A stretch of DNA of 64,000 nucleotides from Gymnothorax reevesii (GCA_029721435.1 CM056580.1:71325367-71389366), one strand, 5' to 3'. Positions 11,275 to 24,191 are shown, counted from the first letter of the stretch. The notes: generated by a model not told the origin, from the sequence alone. Numbers and translations: made by a program.

Positions 11275-14200
11275 TATATGCCCCAAAAAAAAAAAAAACA
11301 CTCCCATTTTATCAACATTATTGTGCAATATTTAAAGTGATAAAATAGAAACAAATATCAATGTAACTGACATAAATGACCAAGCAAATGCAGACATGGA
11401 TTAACCACTTGTTTCATATGTGAATTCTTAAGTTATGGTCCTGTATCTGCATATTCACCAAACAGAGGAGTCTATTGATTCAAACTCAGTAATTTCATCG
11501 GTTCAATAATGTCCCAGCATTTATGAAATTGCCTGCATACAGCATTTTCATTCTAAATGGAATGCACACAAATTCTGACAATGTGGTTAATGTGGGGAAA
11601 GGCTCCATCTGAACATTAAAAGGGTAATTGAGAAAAACTTACATCATGCAAAAACTCTTAGATTGCAGCATCACACTAATGTTAAGCAGAGATGTGCCAA
11701 GACCGAATTTGAGAATCAAAGAGACGATGGCATGCTTCGTTTCCCAAAACACATTCATGAAACAAACATTCATTTCGCAAATTGAAAAATATAAACCAAT
11801 GAAACACACACAAACCAGGATAATTGTCGGTCCCACATACATTTCATTATAGAGGAAGATTAACTCAGCACGAGCATCGGTTCAGTAAGGGCGCTGTGCG
11901 CATCCACCGATTTTAACATCATCTGGATCGGAACATCGTGGGATAGGCTGCCAGACACCAATTCTAGCACCGATAAAACTATTCGTTACATTCATTAATT
12001 GAATTATGACACATACAGAAGACAAACTTAAGCCGGAAAACACGCTCATTATTTAACCACACCACCAACTGCTTTGATCCACACCCACAAAAACGATAAA
12101 CTAGCTGGCCAGCTACTACTGATATCAAGACTACATCTTTTAGCACACTGATACAGTACCCAGCCCGACTGATATTCAATGAATTTAAACTTGTATTTTA
12201 AAATTTGAAAAAGAAAAATAACGCAAGTCCGCGGATTAGCCAATCACCTGAGTACTTTCCGCCAACTTACGTTACATAAATAACTGGCAAGGAATCATAA
12301 ATACCGGAATCGGATCGTGTTGAGTTCAATTTGCATTATTCAGCAGGCCAATCATATAGGATGTCTTGTTTACTGGTGGAATTGCGCTGAGCACAAACCC
12401 TTCATTCAGAGCTTCACGTTCCAGACATACATTGAATTACACATCTTGAATGGGGACGGCATCACGCACTGTTCTCAGAATTATTTTCTGATGCTGTTTT
12501 CTCCAGCACTTATAACCGGTATGATCCAACAGATGACAGGCCACAAGGCAGCATGGTTGCTTGTCGCTCGTATTGGCTGGTAGCAAAATGTAGCAACATC
12601 AATTCAGCAGAATGCTAGCCAGCTAACAGGTCGCATCCTCAGTTAAACATCGAAACCTTCTAGGTATTTTAACAGTTACTTGAAAGCTAGATAAGCATTT
12701 TTGCTTTAGGACACTCAAGCCATCGAATTTCTCATTTTGAAATGTGTCTCCGGCATGATGCTATGATTTTGCAATTCCAAAACATAAACCTCCAGTTACC
12801 TGCACATGATCCGCCATTTTGCTCCATTCATGCTCCTATCACTCCCCCCGAGATTGCACATGCGCGAAAATGCCTGAATTCTATAAACCACTTGCGCAAA
12901 TACCGATACGCTTTTGCGGTTGAAGGATGATACGCCACGTTTTGTGAATATGACGGTCTTCGCGCTATAACGTCAGAAGCGGATCATTGTTTACATGGTT
13001 CTTAAAGGGAACGGGTCTCATTTTGTGGAACCTCTATCGTAAAATAATTGGAAATAATTTAGGTTTCTGTGGATGCCATTGAGAGACAAATTCATGACGA
13101 AGTATCAGTATTCATTGATAGAAACTAAATTTTAGGAGCTCTTTTAATTTATATTACAAACAAAGAAATACACAAAGTTTTGATGTAGGCTACAACAGTG
13201 TAATTCCACGTCGGTCCGAATATATCCTGCTTTATGTCTCAAGCTCAACTGCGATAGTAAAGAATTTGACGCAATTTGTCGAATTTTATCTAAAATCTGT
13301 CCTAATGATAAATATCGTCGAAATAAAACAGTTTTTCTCTCTCTTGATTTTAATTTTGCTTAATTTTGACTAAATTAGTCATTAATGTCACGAAGAGTGG
13401 AAGACCCTTGAAAATAATTTTCTGTACTGCCAAATTTTCACTTTATAACTTTTTTTTTTCAAAACAGATCATATTAGACGCCAAGAAAATCAGTAAGCTC
13501 CAAAAGAGGTTGCTGAACACAACTGTTTTATGTTCTTTGAAAATACTTTGCCTCAATTTAATTACTTAAATATGACCCAAAACAGGCCCGACTCTATCAT
13601 TGGCTTGCCACATAAATTGTTTGTTTTGGCGACCATGTGTAAATTAGTTTTCCCTAATTAGAAAACTACTACTTCTTTAAATGGTTGGTAAATTTTCTCC
13701 TCATTTCATGAAGTTGTTTTCAATATTTTGTCTACGTGTGGATGTGGAATGTTTAGTCTTCTTCGCATGCATGCTATAAACATCTAGTTTAAGAGGGTAA
13801 ATAATAGTTCTAAACATGGAATGCACTTAATTTAGACAAATTAACAGATTGATAAAATTTTACGCACGTGGAGCCAAAACCAGCATACATAGTGGGCCCC
13901 CAGCACTGACGATGAGAACTACTTGGCAACAAAGTTTGTAGTAGGGTTAATTAAATAAAAATTCATCGGACTTAAGAAGCTGTGACACAGAATAATTCGA
14001 ATAATTTTTGAAGTTGAAATTCTGATTCTGTCACCAATATTAATATGCAACGAGGGAGGCCAATATTTAATTTAAGTGTTGGTGAAATTTATTGAGATCT
14101 GCGCCTTACATGAATTGTATGTTTCCTTCAAACAAAATTTCGATATGTATAAATGGGTCTAAATGTTGATACCTGCCGCCATCTGGTGGTACACCTAAAA

Positions 14201-14670
14201 ACAACGTCAGGTATAACTTCTCAGGCTTGCTTCCAAACTTCTTGGAATCCTTATGTAAGAACCGCTTGAAGACAGCGCGTAACATGCACGCACGTCGAGA
14301 AATTATTTGCAACTGCATATATAGGCTAATACAGACTAGTAGCTTTAATGCTATGGAAAGAAATGTTTAGCATCTGCAAATAGTTGGAGAGGAATGAAGA
14401 ATGCCGCCCAGGGAAGGGGTATCAAAACTATCTCATTCATGATATTTGACTGGGTCAGATGCTTCAAAGGCTGTTACGATCATTCCGGCTCACGGGAATG
14501 CCAAGGCGCCGCTGGGGGTTAGGGATCCACGAGGGACGTGTGATTGACTAGAGAAAGCCGATACATCAGTGGCGGAGCGCAGCGCAGCGCTTCGCTCCTT
14601 GTTGGATGCCTCTTTCCAGGCTGAATCCTGGTTTTATTGTTTTACAAGGAGAGGACGGGGGCACCAGTGG
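11275..14670. other. Intergenic sequence 5' of the kazald1-type gene
   Basis: No exon, RNA gene or complete transposon was recognised. 11860-13020 is locally richer in CpG-containing words (for example CATGCGCGAAAA near 12861 and GACGGTCTTCGCGC near 12951) than its AT-rich surroundings and could be an old mobile element or a regulatory stretch. The sequence alone does not decide. Confidence 0.35.
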
Positions 14671-14673
14671 AGC

Positions 14674-14679
14674 TATAAA
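14674..14679 (+). promoter_or_regulatory. Candidate TATA box of the kazald1-type gene
   Basis: TATAAA lies in AGCTATAAACTACACGC, 278 bases before the chosen start codon and just after a GC-rich stretch (GGCGGAGCGCAGCGCAGCGC at 14571). Spacing would put transcription start near 14705 and leave a 5' UTR of about 250 bases. This is a motif match only. Confidence 0.3.
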
Positions 14680-14951
14680 CTACACGCTCTTTTCAGAAAA
14701 AAAAAACTTTATGAGAGGAGACTGGTCCGTTGTATGCTTTCCTCACCAGATGACAACGGGACGGACAAAACCACTCTTTAGAAATAAAAGAATCTGTTAT
14801 CAAAGAGGAGATAATAAATCAGAGAGGATTGAGTCGGGAAGAAAACGGAGACGTCGAACTTGGTGAAATATTTTCAAGATCAAAGAAATCAGTAGAGCCT
14901 AAATATTGCCACATCTGTCTAGGCAGGCTTCAGTTCCTTAAAACATTCACC

Positions 14952-15447
14952 ATGCCTTGGTGTAGTATTATTTCAGTATTAATAGTGTTGAGCCTGAGAA
15001 ATAGCGCATGTTTTCCGAACAATAAACTCGAAGACACGAACGAAGATGTCGAGCCAAATGAGTTTGAGATAGAAGATGGAATAGACTCTCAGAATGAGAC
15101 TGTATGCGGTCAGTGTTCATTAGAACTGTGTCCACCGGCTCTGGGCTGTAGAGCGGGTATAGTTTTTGATAGCTGCGGCTGCTGCTCCGAGTGCGGGAAT
15201 TTGGAGGGACAGCCGTGTGACTTGGACTCAAAAAACAGTTTTTACGGCTTATGTGGCACGGATCTTCAGTGCAAAATCGACATCTCGGATCTTGGACTTG
15301 GAGAGATTCCTGAACCACAATGCATTTGCAAATTTAAGGACGCAGTATGTGGCTCTGACGGCAGAACGTATATGAACATTTGTCAGTTTAAGGAATCGGC
15401 ATATTCTACCGGACTAAGTGTTGAAGGTAGCGGTCCATGCCGAACAG
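14952..15447 (+). CDS. kazald1: kazald1 exon 1: signal peptide, IGFBP domain, Kazal domain
   Basis: The ATG at 14952 is preferred over an in-frame upstream ATG at 14829 because it starts directly on a hydrophobic signal peptide (MPWCSIISVLIVLSL), while the upstream start would place 41 charged residues before it. The exon encodes residues 1-165 and ends ...GSGPCRT plus one base. The donor is CAG|GTATGT at 15448. An acidic linker (residues 27-49) separates the signal peptide from the first cysteine. Confidence 0.95.
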
Positions 15448-18400
15448 GTATGTTACAAACTTATTCGCTATGAACCGTATATTTGTTCCCATAATCATTT
15501 TCAGAATTTCGAAAATAGTAGTTGATAGAGCAGCCTATTTTTGTTACTGTGAGTGATTGGCTGTCGCTTATGTAGCCTCAGAGGCTATAGATTTTACATC
15601 TCGATTATGTAGGAGGGAGCGAGAGACCGTTTTTGTACATTTCAACCTCGACTCGTTTTGGAAATGCGTATAAAATGAAAGCAGTGATTTCTAAATTTAC
15701 TTTGACCTGAATTTCATTGCAGTTTGAAGAATATTTGAATGTTTTGTACGGTCAACTTCATTTTATCTTAAAATAAACATCCATTCCTGCCATTCAGGCC
15801 TGCAAGCCATTTAAAAAAGAGTGAAGATGGGGGCAATTAAATGTAGTATTTAGACGAGAGAGAGAGAGAGAAATTGAGTCATGGTGTGATTTGAAACGAC
15901 TGTTATCAGCGGGTGATTGTAATCATTATAAGGTACAAAAGTAGTATCCAGGAATGACCTTGTCCTTCAGGAACAAAGGAGGCCAAGGATTGACAATTTG
16001 CTCATGAATGCCTGAAAAAAAAATCGTAAAATGTTTAAAAAACAAATTTCCACAAATCAGGATGGGGGGATTTGGATATTTCACCATCTATGGTGCATAA
16101 CATAATTAAAGGTTTCAAGGAATCCGGAGGAATGTCAGTGCATAGCGGCCAAGGGTGTAAGCCTAAGCTGAATACCTGTGATCACTGACCACTCAGATGG
16201 CACTGCACCAAGAACTGTCATTTATCAATAAGTGATTCAACAATCTGGGCTTAGGAGTATTTTGGTAAACCTTCTCCATGTACTACAATATGTAGTTACA
16301 TCAACCAATGCCAGTAAAAACATTTCTGTGCAGAAAGGAAGCCTTACGTTAACAGTGTCTAAACGTGTCGTCGACTTCTCTGGGCTGAGAGACATCTCGG
16401 ATTGACCGTCACTCAGGGGAAAATGTATTGTGGTCAGGAAAATCAATATCTCGGGTGTTTTTTTTGTTTGGAAGAAATGGATGCCTTGTTCTCTGGACCA
16501 AAGAAAAAAGGGACCATCCAGACCATTATCTACGACAAGTATGGGGTATGGGTATATGGGGTTGTGTTAGTTCCTTGGAAAAGCTAACTTGCACTTTTGC
16601 GAAGGCACTTAAAATGCTGAATAGTACACTGAGATTTTGGGGCAACATATACTGCCTTCAAGATAAAATCTTTTCCAGGGATGCCCATGAATATTTCAAC
16701 AACACAGTGCAAGACCACATACTGCAAGCATTACAAAGACACAGCTGCCTGAGAAAAGGGTGAAGGTCTTCGACTGGCCCCCCTGAAGTTCTGACTTGTC
16801 CTTACTAGAGAATATGCGGCACATTTTGAAATGCAACATGCAGCAATGAAAATCCCATACTGTTGTAAACCTTAAAACTTGTTTGCAAGAAGAATAGGAC
16901 AAAATTACATCTGAGACATGCAATCACTTGGCGTCTTCAGCCTCTAGACATTTAACAAATGTTGCAAAAAGGTATGGCAACATAATAAAGTTGTAAGTAT
17001 TTAACATTTCAACTTTCAAAAATAAAAAAAATGTTCCATGAATAAAAATGTAAAAAAAAAATTGTTTATGTTGAAAAATGGAATTCATGTGGTGAAACAT
17101 TAAGTGATGTTCTGTTGTACCAGTTTCAACGTAATACTGGTCAAAGATAATTTACATACCACTGCTGTCAATTTTAATTTGAACATTCCGTCCCAACTTT
17201 TTCTGATTTAGGGTTGTAGGTTAGGATACTTGAGTTGCGTCAATACAGCCTGCTCAGTATTTTCAGTGATTTTCCCAGCAGTATTCTAGAATGCATTCGC
17301 TTCTGATACATCCAGTAGAGACACCCTCTGAGAGGAATGGGTCATGAACTTTTCTTGTGTGTTTTAGTTCCTGTCATTAAGGTCCCACCACGTAACCTTG
17401 TAAACGTGACTGGCAGCACTGTGTCATTCCTATGCGAGGTCTTCGCCTATCCAATGGCATTAATTGAATGGAAGAAAGATGGCAATGACGTTACACTTCC
17501 AGGAGATGACCCTCACATTTCTGTTCAGGTAAATATTACTGAAACATAGAGAACCATTACGCAACCCATTTTCAATGAAACTTCAATATGGTATGTGGTT
17601 AACTCATCCCCTTTCGCTGTAGGCTAAATGAATTAGTCTACCATCTGTGACCTGATGGAAATAGAGTTCTTCCTGTTAAGGGCCATTAAGTTTTGCAGTC
17701 CCTAAAGTTTATAACGTTATGTCTGACATGCCTTTGCAGAATATGAGGGTTACCTTTTTACATTTGATTAAATATCTGGCCGACGGGCTGTGCAAAATTT
17801 TTGATATCAGTTAACTGCTGCTAATTTTTTGCTTCCCTGTGAAAATTGCCTCACAGGCCAGTGCAAAAGGATGGTACCAGAAAATGATCCAAAGTCAAAA
17901 TGCACAGAACTCAGACCAGAGAACTAAGAAACATCATACACTTGACAAAGTACTTTATGGACAGAAACAGCGATACATACTCATACACAGACAAAAGCTA
18001 TTCAATGTGACATGCCACACTGCGCAATCTAGAAAGTGCTCATTGGAAGGCGACAGTTCAAATGTCTAAATTAATTAAAAATAACCAATGTATTTTTTCA
18101 TGTTTTTTCTTAAATATTAGATCTTTTCACTTGAAGAAATTATGTCAAAACTAATTATGAGTGACTGATGAATTAAAGTTTACCTGAGAGTATGACATTT
18201 GGTGGCACAGCCATATTGTCTTGCTTTGCCTTCTTCCATTTCAATGCAAGGGATTTGGTACCATAAGGCGATGTTGTGTCTTTGTCTATGTTTTGAAAAC
18301 ATAATTATACTGTATGATAGAATCTGTTCCTATTTATAGCCCCGTGGCCAGTCTTTAATCTCTTTGCAAACATTGCCCTTCATGTTTTGTGCAGAGGAAG

Positions 18401-21400
18401 TATGCAGCTTGCGAGTGTGCTTTAGCCTTTTACCGTTTAATGTGATCCTAATGACTACCTCAGGTACATAAGCACCGTCAGTAATCAGAGCAGTAATGCT
18501 CAGGCTATCCTCTGGTGTGGGCAGTGGCTGCGTATGTCTGTAATTTACTATTTGTGCACTTTGGCAAGGCAGTTAGCCAGCAAAATCCAATGGCCCTCAC
18601 ATCACCACAAATGGAAAATTCTAATGATACTGATGGAGAAACAGATGAGACTAATCAAGTAATAAACAAGTTTAACGCTGCAGTCTCAGTTCATTTCTCT
18701 TAAACGTTTCTACGTCATGCAGTTTCACATTGGCAGGCAATGAATAAAATTACAATAATTTCAACCCTTCGCTGCATTGTGGTTCCTGAAATTACCAAAC
18801 TCACCCATCACCCTCAATAGGCACAGAGGAGGGGAGTAATGCAACAAAGGATTAAGCATTCATCATGGTTAGCAATAAATGACACTGAATATCACACACA
18901 CAATTTTGTGGACTATTACAGCTACATAAGGTAAAAGGCATTTTGTAAGTATAACTAATGAAGACACAAAATAAAGCATGAATGTTATTGGGATAAAATT
19001 TCCCAGTGTTTTCTTCCGCCCATGCAAAGTTTGCATGTCTCAGTGTTTCTCTGTGGTGTGCTGGACAGTCACGAGGAGGTCCGCTAAAGTATGAGCTGTC
19101 CAGCTGGCTACAGATTGAGGCCCTCCACCCAGAGGATGCCGGCACTTTCCACTGTGTGGCCCACAATTCACTGGGAAGTGTCTCAGCACCGGCTGTGCTG
19201 GGAGTACTGGGGCCAGGTAGGAAAAGTCGGACTAGCATTACCTTTTCTCCTTAAAAGCCTCACGCTCTGACGCGCACGCACACACATGCACGCACACGCT
19301 GTTTGCATAGAAATACTTATGAGGCCATTATACACATATTCTTTTTGTGCAGCCTTTTCAAAACCCTTAGCAACCAAAATATGTCTAACCCTAAACCCAA
19401 CCTTAACGAAACCCCTACTGTAACCCCAACTTCAAATAATTAGCTGTAATCCTCTGTGAGGACCACCGAAAATGTCCTCTCAACCCCAAATGTCCTCACA
19501 ACAATTGCAGTTTTTCAAGAGCTGATTTTCACAAGTATTGCTACACAAGGCCTCAGAGGCGCGCGCACATGCACACACTCATCCTTGTACTTCTATCCTT
19601 GTGAGGACATTACATCAATTTCCATTCATTTTTAGCTCACCTGACAACGAAGTCAGATGAGCTTATGTCATGGCCTGTTTGTCTGTCGTTCGTCGTCGTC
19701 CGTAAACATCTTCTCCTCCGAAACCACTGGGCCTATGAAGCTGAAACTTCACAGGTACCTTCCTACCCGTGAGGACACCAAAATTTGTTCAAGGCATTCC
19801 GATCCAATTGAAAATCACATAATTGGCCATCTGAAAGCTATTTATGCACATATTCAGCTGAAACTTGCTATGTAGTTAGTACTTGGCAAGATACATTTTG
19901 AACTGGAAAGCCCCTCGACTAGCGCTTGGCGCTACTTGGGCAATCCATGTTAAATAAATATGTTTATATAATACATCACATATTATACGGCTTTTTCCGT
20001 ATTTCGAATTTTGACCTTGCTTTGACCTTCAACTTTGTACGACCCCTCTAAGTTACACTGAAACCTTTAAAACTCTTCTTCTCCAAAACTACTTGACCAA
20101 TGAAGCTGAAACTTGACAAGTATCTTCCCACCCATTAGGACACTAAATTTGTTCAAGGCACTCTGATTCAATTTTAAATATGGCCGCAATACCGGCCATA
20201 TTGAAAATCACATAACTGGCCATCTGAAAGCTATTTATGCATATATTCAGCTGAAATTTGTCATGTAGGTAGTATGTAGCAAGATACATCACTTGCCTAT
20301 AAAAGGTTTCTCCGTATTTCGAATTTTGACCTTTGACCATCAGCTTTGAACTTGCCCGAATAACATAATTTTGTTGTAACCACAGCTGATTTAGGTGAGC
20401 TACAAGGCCTGTGGCCCTATTTTTTGTGTGTCTCTACAGCCTCTCCTTAATCTTAACAATAAGCAATGCATGCCTAGCCCAAACCCTTACCCTAAACTTA
20501 ACCTATCCCTAATTCTATCCCTACCCCTAAACTTAATTTTGCCTATGTAGTTGTGAGGACAGGTGAAAATGTCCTCACTTCTTAATAATGTCCCCACTCT
20601 GTAGGAAAAAGAGTTTTCTGGTGCTCACTGCGCTGAACAAGAGCCCTCAGTCTCCTGCTCCCACACACAGGCCCAAAGGCTCATACACACTCTCAAACAG
20701 ACACACATGCGCACATATATACATACTATTACATCCGACAGAGCAAAAAAGTTTCTGGACCTTAGAATCATATACAGGGAGCACCATAACTCATTGGACA
20801 GTGGCACATTTGTTATCATTTTGGTTGTTTTGGCCAAATCAATCAATGGATCAGAATCCATATGAACATGCATTTTGCATGCAGAAGTGGAGACTTTGGG
20901 CAAAAAGTCCCCAAAACAAGCAGGCACTGAAGATGACTGCAGTATTGGCCTGGCAGAGTATCATAAATGGAGAGACCCAGTGGCTGGTGATGAGTGTGTC
21001 ATAGATTTCGATTAGTTCTTGCATGCATAAATATGCAACCAAGTAATCTACATTATGTTTTTTTCCAAAATTTTTTGACGTGCCTGAAAATGAAGACGAC
21101 GATGAAAACAGTATTAAACGGTCAATCTAATATGGATGAGAACCCTTAAAATTAATGCAGACAGTCTGCTCCCTTATTAGTCCCCTACCGGAAACGGAGG
21201 GGACTGTAGGATTGCACTCCGTCAGTCCGTCCGTCAGTCCATCGATCCGCATTTGTGTCCGCTCCATAACTTCAATACCGTATGACCTAGGAACATCAAA
21301 GTTGGTGTGTGGATGCATCTTGGGGAGAGGGTGTGTCATATACCCTATTCAGGTCACTTTGACCTACTTTTTAGGAAATATAATATGCATACACTGGTAG

Positions 21401-21891
21401 GGGACTAGTATTGCGCTGCAATACGACATTCGCCGATAGACGGTGCACTTGTTTTCATTGTATCTTTTCAAACTCAAAGCACAGATGTACAAGTTAGAGT
21501 AAAGAACATAGAAAAATGCCCAATTAATTATGCTGCTCTCTGAAGCTTTAGACCAATACTAGGCATTTTTATTAAAACTGGCTTTGCAGGTCTCCATTTT
21601 GAGATGTTATCCGAAATTTAATCTGTATCACACTGACTGAATCTATTTGCATTATTCTTTTAATTTCAAATATTTTACCCAAAGCTTTCTGTGATGAATA
21701 TGTCCTATTCTGTTTTCTAAATGAAAAGTTACAAGGAGGAATGTTGCTCAAAAAAGGTAAAAATGGACAGAATGTGAAAATAACTTTGTCTCTCTTATTT
21801 TATAGGTGAGATGTCTGCATATTTAACAGAAAATATAAAAGATATTTTTGGGTATGACCAGCAAATGGACTATGATGAAGACTACTATTAA
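14952..21891 (+). CDS. kazald1: Kazal-type serine peptidase inhibitor domain protein (KAZALD1/IGFBP-rP10 type), complete, four exons
   Basis: Exons are 14952-15447, 17368-17528, 19069-19216 and 21806-21891, giving 296 residues against about 304 in human KAZALD1. Residues 1-19 form a signal peptide. Residues 52-124 are an IGFBP N-terminal domain with its diagnostic DSCGCCSEC (73-81) and NLEGQPCDL. Residues 124-163 are a Kazal domain (VCGSDGRTY). Residues 166-268 are one Ig domain with C188 and C248 and the DxGxxxC motif. The segments CEVFAYPMA, IEWKKDG and LPGDDPHISVQ are nearly identical to KAZALD1. The family is secreted and linked to extracellular matrix, bone formation and IGF-type signalling. 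Possible N-glycosylation sites are N48 and N178. Every exon has GT/AG borders and matching phases (1, 0, 1). A teleost paralogue (kazald2 or kazald3) is the main alternative name. Confidence 0.95.
15668..17216 (+). mobile_element. Decayed Tc1/mariner-type element in kazald1 intron 1
   Basis: The right end reads CCCAACTTTTTCTGATTTAG then GGTTG, followed by TA at 17217-17218. The left end is eroded, but AAGCAGTGATTTCTAAATTTAC near 15678 mirrors the interior of the right end. Transposase scraps on the + strand include TIKGFKESGGMSVHSG near 16110 (helix-turn-helix side), RRLLWAERHLGL near 16370, and DAHEYFNNTVQDHILQAL near 16681, which corresponds to the second catalytic Asp region but with Asp lost. 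The same family occurs at 61157-62622. Confidence 0.8.
17368..17528 (+). CDS. kazald1: kazald1 exon 2: first half of the Ig domain
   Basis: The acceptor is GTGTTTTAG at 17367 and the donor CAG|GTAAAT at 17529. The 161 bases complete the split codon from exon 1 and encode residues 166-219, including NVTGSTVSFLCEVFAYPMA and GDDPHISVQ. The exon ends in phase 0 exactly where the human protein continues with its RGGP segment. Confidence 0.95.
19069..19216 (+). CDS. kazald1: kazald1 exon 3: second half of the Ig domain
   Basis: The acceptor GGACAG ends at 19068 and the donor CCAG|GTAGGA begins at 19217. The exon encodes residues 220-268 plus one base: SRGGPLKYELSSWLQIEAL, then the DAGTFHC motif that supplies the second Ig cysteine, then APAVLGVLGP. 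Human KAZALD1 has the corresponding RGGP...WLQI...LTVL pattern at the same place. Confidence 0.94.
19255..20610. repeat. Dispersed repeat (GTGAGGAC type) split by a nested insertion, kazald1 intron 3
   Basis: 19255-19633 carries CA-rich sequence, CCTAA-rich words (CTAACCCTAAACCCAACC) and several GTCCTCAC/GTGAGGAC phrases. 20422-20610 resumes the same kind of sequence (CCTTACCCTAAACTTAACC, TTGTGAGGACAGG, GTCCTCACTT). The intervening 19634-20421 is a different repeat, so the outer one was interrupted after it arrived. Confidence 0.7.
19634..20421. mobile_element. AGCTCACCTG-ended repeat with an internal tandem duplication
   Basis: It begins AGCTCACCTGACAACG and ends GGTGAGCTACAAGGCCTG, giving short inverted ends. 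It contains two direct copies of a segment of about 360 bp: CTTCTCCTCCGAAACCACTGG (19710) with GAAGCTGAAACTTCACAGGTACCTTCC, and CTTCTTCTCCAAAACTACTTG (20077) with GAAGCTGAAACTTGACAAGTATCTTCC. Both are followed by AAATTTGTTCAAGGCA and GGCCATCTGAAAGCTATTTATGCA. No protein is encoded. Confidence 0.75.
21178..21407. mobile_element. Short repeat with 12-bp perfect inverted ends
   Basis: TAGTCCCCTACC (21178-21189) and GGTAGGGGACTA (21396-21407) are exact inverse copies bounding 230 bases. The interior has CAGTCCGTCCGTCAGTCC, a phrase seen in dispersed repeats of many animal genomes. It is non-coding and lies in kazald1 intron 3. Confidence 0.65.
21806..21891 (+). CDS. kazald1: kazald1 exon 4: acidic C-terminal tail and stop
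   Basis: The acceptor CTTATTTTATAG ends at 21805. Two bases complete the split Gly codon, then 26 residues follow (EMSAYLTENIKDIFGYDQQ, then MDYDEDYY), and TAA is at 21889-21891. The ending resembles the acidic DDYY end of human KAZALD1, which strongly supports this short exon that no long open frame would reveal. Confidence 0.88.
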
Positions 21892-22104
21892 TCACTGTGC
21901 CATCAGATGTCTCCCTCTAATAAGTGCAATGTTTGAAGAAGCCAACATTTACATCACTTTGTACCAAAAGCCAGTGTCAAGTTTGCACGTCGTTTTGATG
22001 ACCTGTATTGCCTTCATCGGACAGCGTCACCAACTATTCTTCTATCACAATGAAAAGAAAGTTATTTCATGGACAGGAAACATGAGTAGATGTGACAAGC
22101 GTGA

Positions 22105-22585
22105 TTAGTAATTTAGTCCTCTAAGTCAAAGGGAAATTAACCAAGTCATAGGCGGGTTAGAGACCAGCTTCGTACCAGCCGGCAGGCAGCTTTTCAGAGT
22201 AGCGCACAATTGGATATAGCGCTACAGGGTTGCAAATTGGGAAGGGGCTGCTGGGAAGGGAATATAGTAGTTGCCTTGTTCATTGCTCAAGTGCCTCCTG
22301 TTGGCCAGACGGGTGCTCGTCAGGAAGATTCTAAGTCTGTTCATGTCCGGGTATCCTCCGCCCTCGTTCTGAACTTGCGAAGATTCAACCAATGACTGTA
22401 TAAGAAGCAGTGGCTGACAGGAGCGTGCTTTGGAGGAGAGCCGCGAACTGTCTTCACTCTCCTGAGTTGGCAGCAAGGGGTCGGATATGAGCAAGACTTG
22501 TACATAGTTCACCAATCGGGCATTCCAGATTTGGGTGGAATTGGAGATGCCAATTTAAAAAAATAAAAAATAAAAAAAACCAAGT
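22105..22585 (+). mobile_element. SINE-like retroposon, A-rich tail
   Basis: GCGCACAATTGGATATAGCGC (22202), then a central AGAAGCAGTGGCTGACAG phrase and CTCCTGAGTTGGCAGCAAGG, then ATTGGGCATTCCAGATTTGGG, and an A-rich tail of (A)nT repeats ending near 22580. A second diverged member lies at 49590-49915 with AGAAGTGGGGGCTGACAGG and ATTGGACATTCTAGATTTGGG in the same order. No reading frame belongs to it. It sits 214 bases after the kazald1 stop and may supply transcript ends. Confidence 0.65.
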
Positions 22586-24140
22586 CGTATGCATATATAG
22601 TTATTTCAATTTCCATTAGAACAGGGGTGATGGATACCCTTCATATATAAATATGACTGCTTTTGAACTTTGAACTTCAAAGTTTGAGTGAAAAGCATTT
22701 TGCATAGACCATCCCATTTCACATTCCACTTGAAGGTCTTTTTAACCAACGGGGAACTGGTGCACCTCCCTCTCGTGAGAACGCCCTCCCAGGCGTTTCA
22801 ACCAAAAATAGGTTGGTTTGAAACCTAAAATATTGGTTCCCAGGGAAAACCAGATGCCTATTGGATCAAAATCAGAATCAAGACAACATATCCATCATAA
22901 GTGGCATGTACTCAACCCATCCAAACAAACAAGCAAGGTGAATTGGAGTGTGAAACTGGTGCTGCTGTCAAAATGCATCAGTTCATTACATGGTGATTGG
23001 TTCTGTGGTCATCAAGCAGAACTGCTGCAGGAACAGGACACACCCCAGTTCTCTGTTGGTCAAAAAGCCCCATCAGGTTATTGTGTAGCTTAAATTTGCC
23101 AGAAATGGGATTACCTACTGTATTGTATTTGAAATGTCTGACTGAATTCATTTCCTTCCCTTTTAATGCATTTTTTTATGTTGGATTTGCAATTGTAATG
23201 TATTTTTGTGTTAGGCTTGCATTACGATATATTAGATCCTTTTTATGCATGGACAGATGTGTGAGCAAGCCAAGCTCAGTGAGCAGAACAGCCCACAGAT
23301 GGCTTGGGAATGCCATATGTTGCAAATAAGAATATAAGAGTATTGTTTGAACCTTCAAAGTAAGCTGCTGTTCATATGCAGAGGTGACAAGCGAGTTTTT
23401 TCCAAAATTACTGACCCCTGGCCTTTCCTAACTCCCTGAATGAAATATAGTTTATAATCCTGCTCCTCAAAATGTCCTGCTGCCCAGAATCAATGATATT
23501 CTTTCTGTTCTTTTGTCAACATGGTGTTACTGCGGGGGAATTTTTATGGGGAGATTAGAGACTACATCCAGAGGGAAAGAACATAAGTATCCCCCAGACC
23601 ACAGCCAGGTTTTCCCAATAATTTCACTGATTATTTTTCTCTTTCTTACAAATCTGTGTTGCAAACATGTTTAGTGGCTCCCTTTCATGTCACCTTTGTG
23701 AATGGTTACATAGTCTCAATTGTAAATACTGATTAAGCCAACAATGTATTTTTGTCTGTAAGTTTATGATTTGGGGCTTTTAGCAGGTCTTCCCAGAGGT
23801 AAACCCAGTACATATGACAGAGTGTTGACTTATGGAGAGGTTCTTCCAGCTGTAAAATCTTTGCTCAAGGAAGATCACTGTAAAGAATAATGATTGGCAC
23901 TAAACATAGAAGACTACAATCAGGGAAATGGAAGAAATAATATATGCAATAAAAACATTTTACTACAAAGTTTTACTGACTGTGTATGTTGGCGTGCTGG
24001 AGACCCCTCGGCAAAAACACTCTGTAAAAGCAATTAGAGTGCGAAGGAGAATAAATCTGACTGGGAAAGTCTGGCTTTGGCCCTCTCAACCAGGAAATGG
24101 AGTAATTCACTTTTCTCTTTTTTGTGCTTTAAGTCCCAGC

Positions 24141-24143
<3 letters not shown>

Positions 24144-24191
<48 letters not shown>

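Noticed and set aside
14829..14951. Upstream in-frame ATG of kazald1 as the true start
   Set aside because: It would put 41 charged residues ahead of the hydrophobic signal peptide and has no counterpart in the family.
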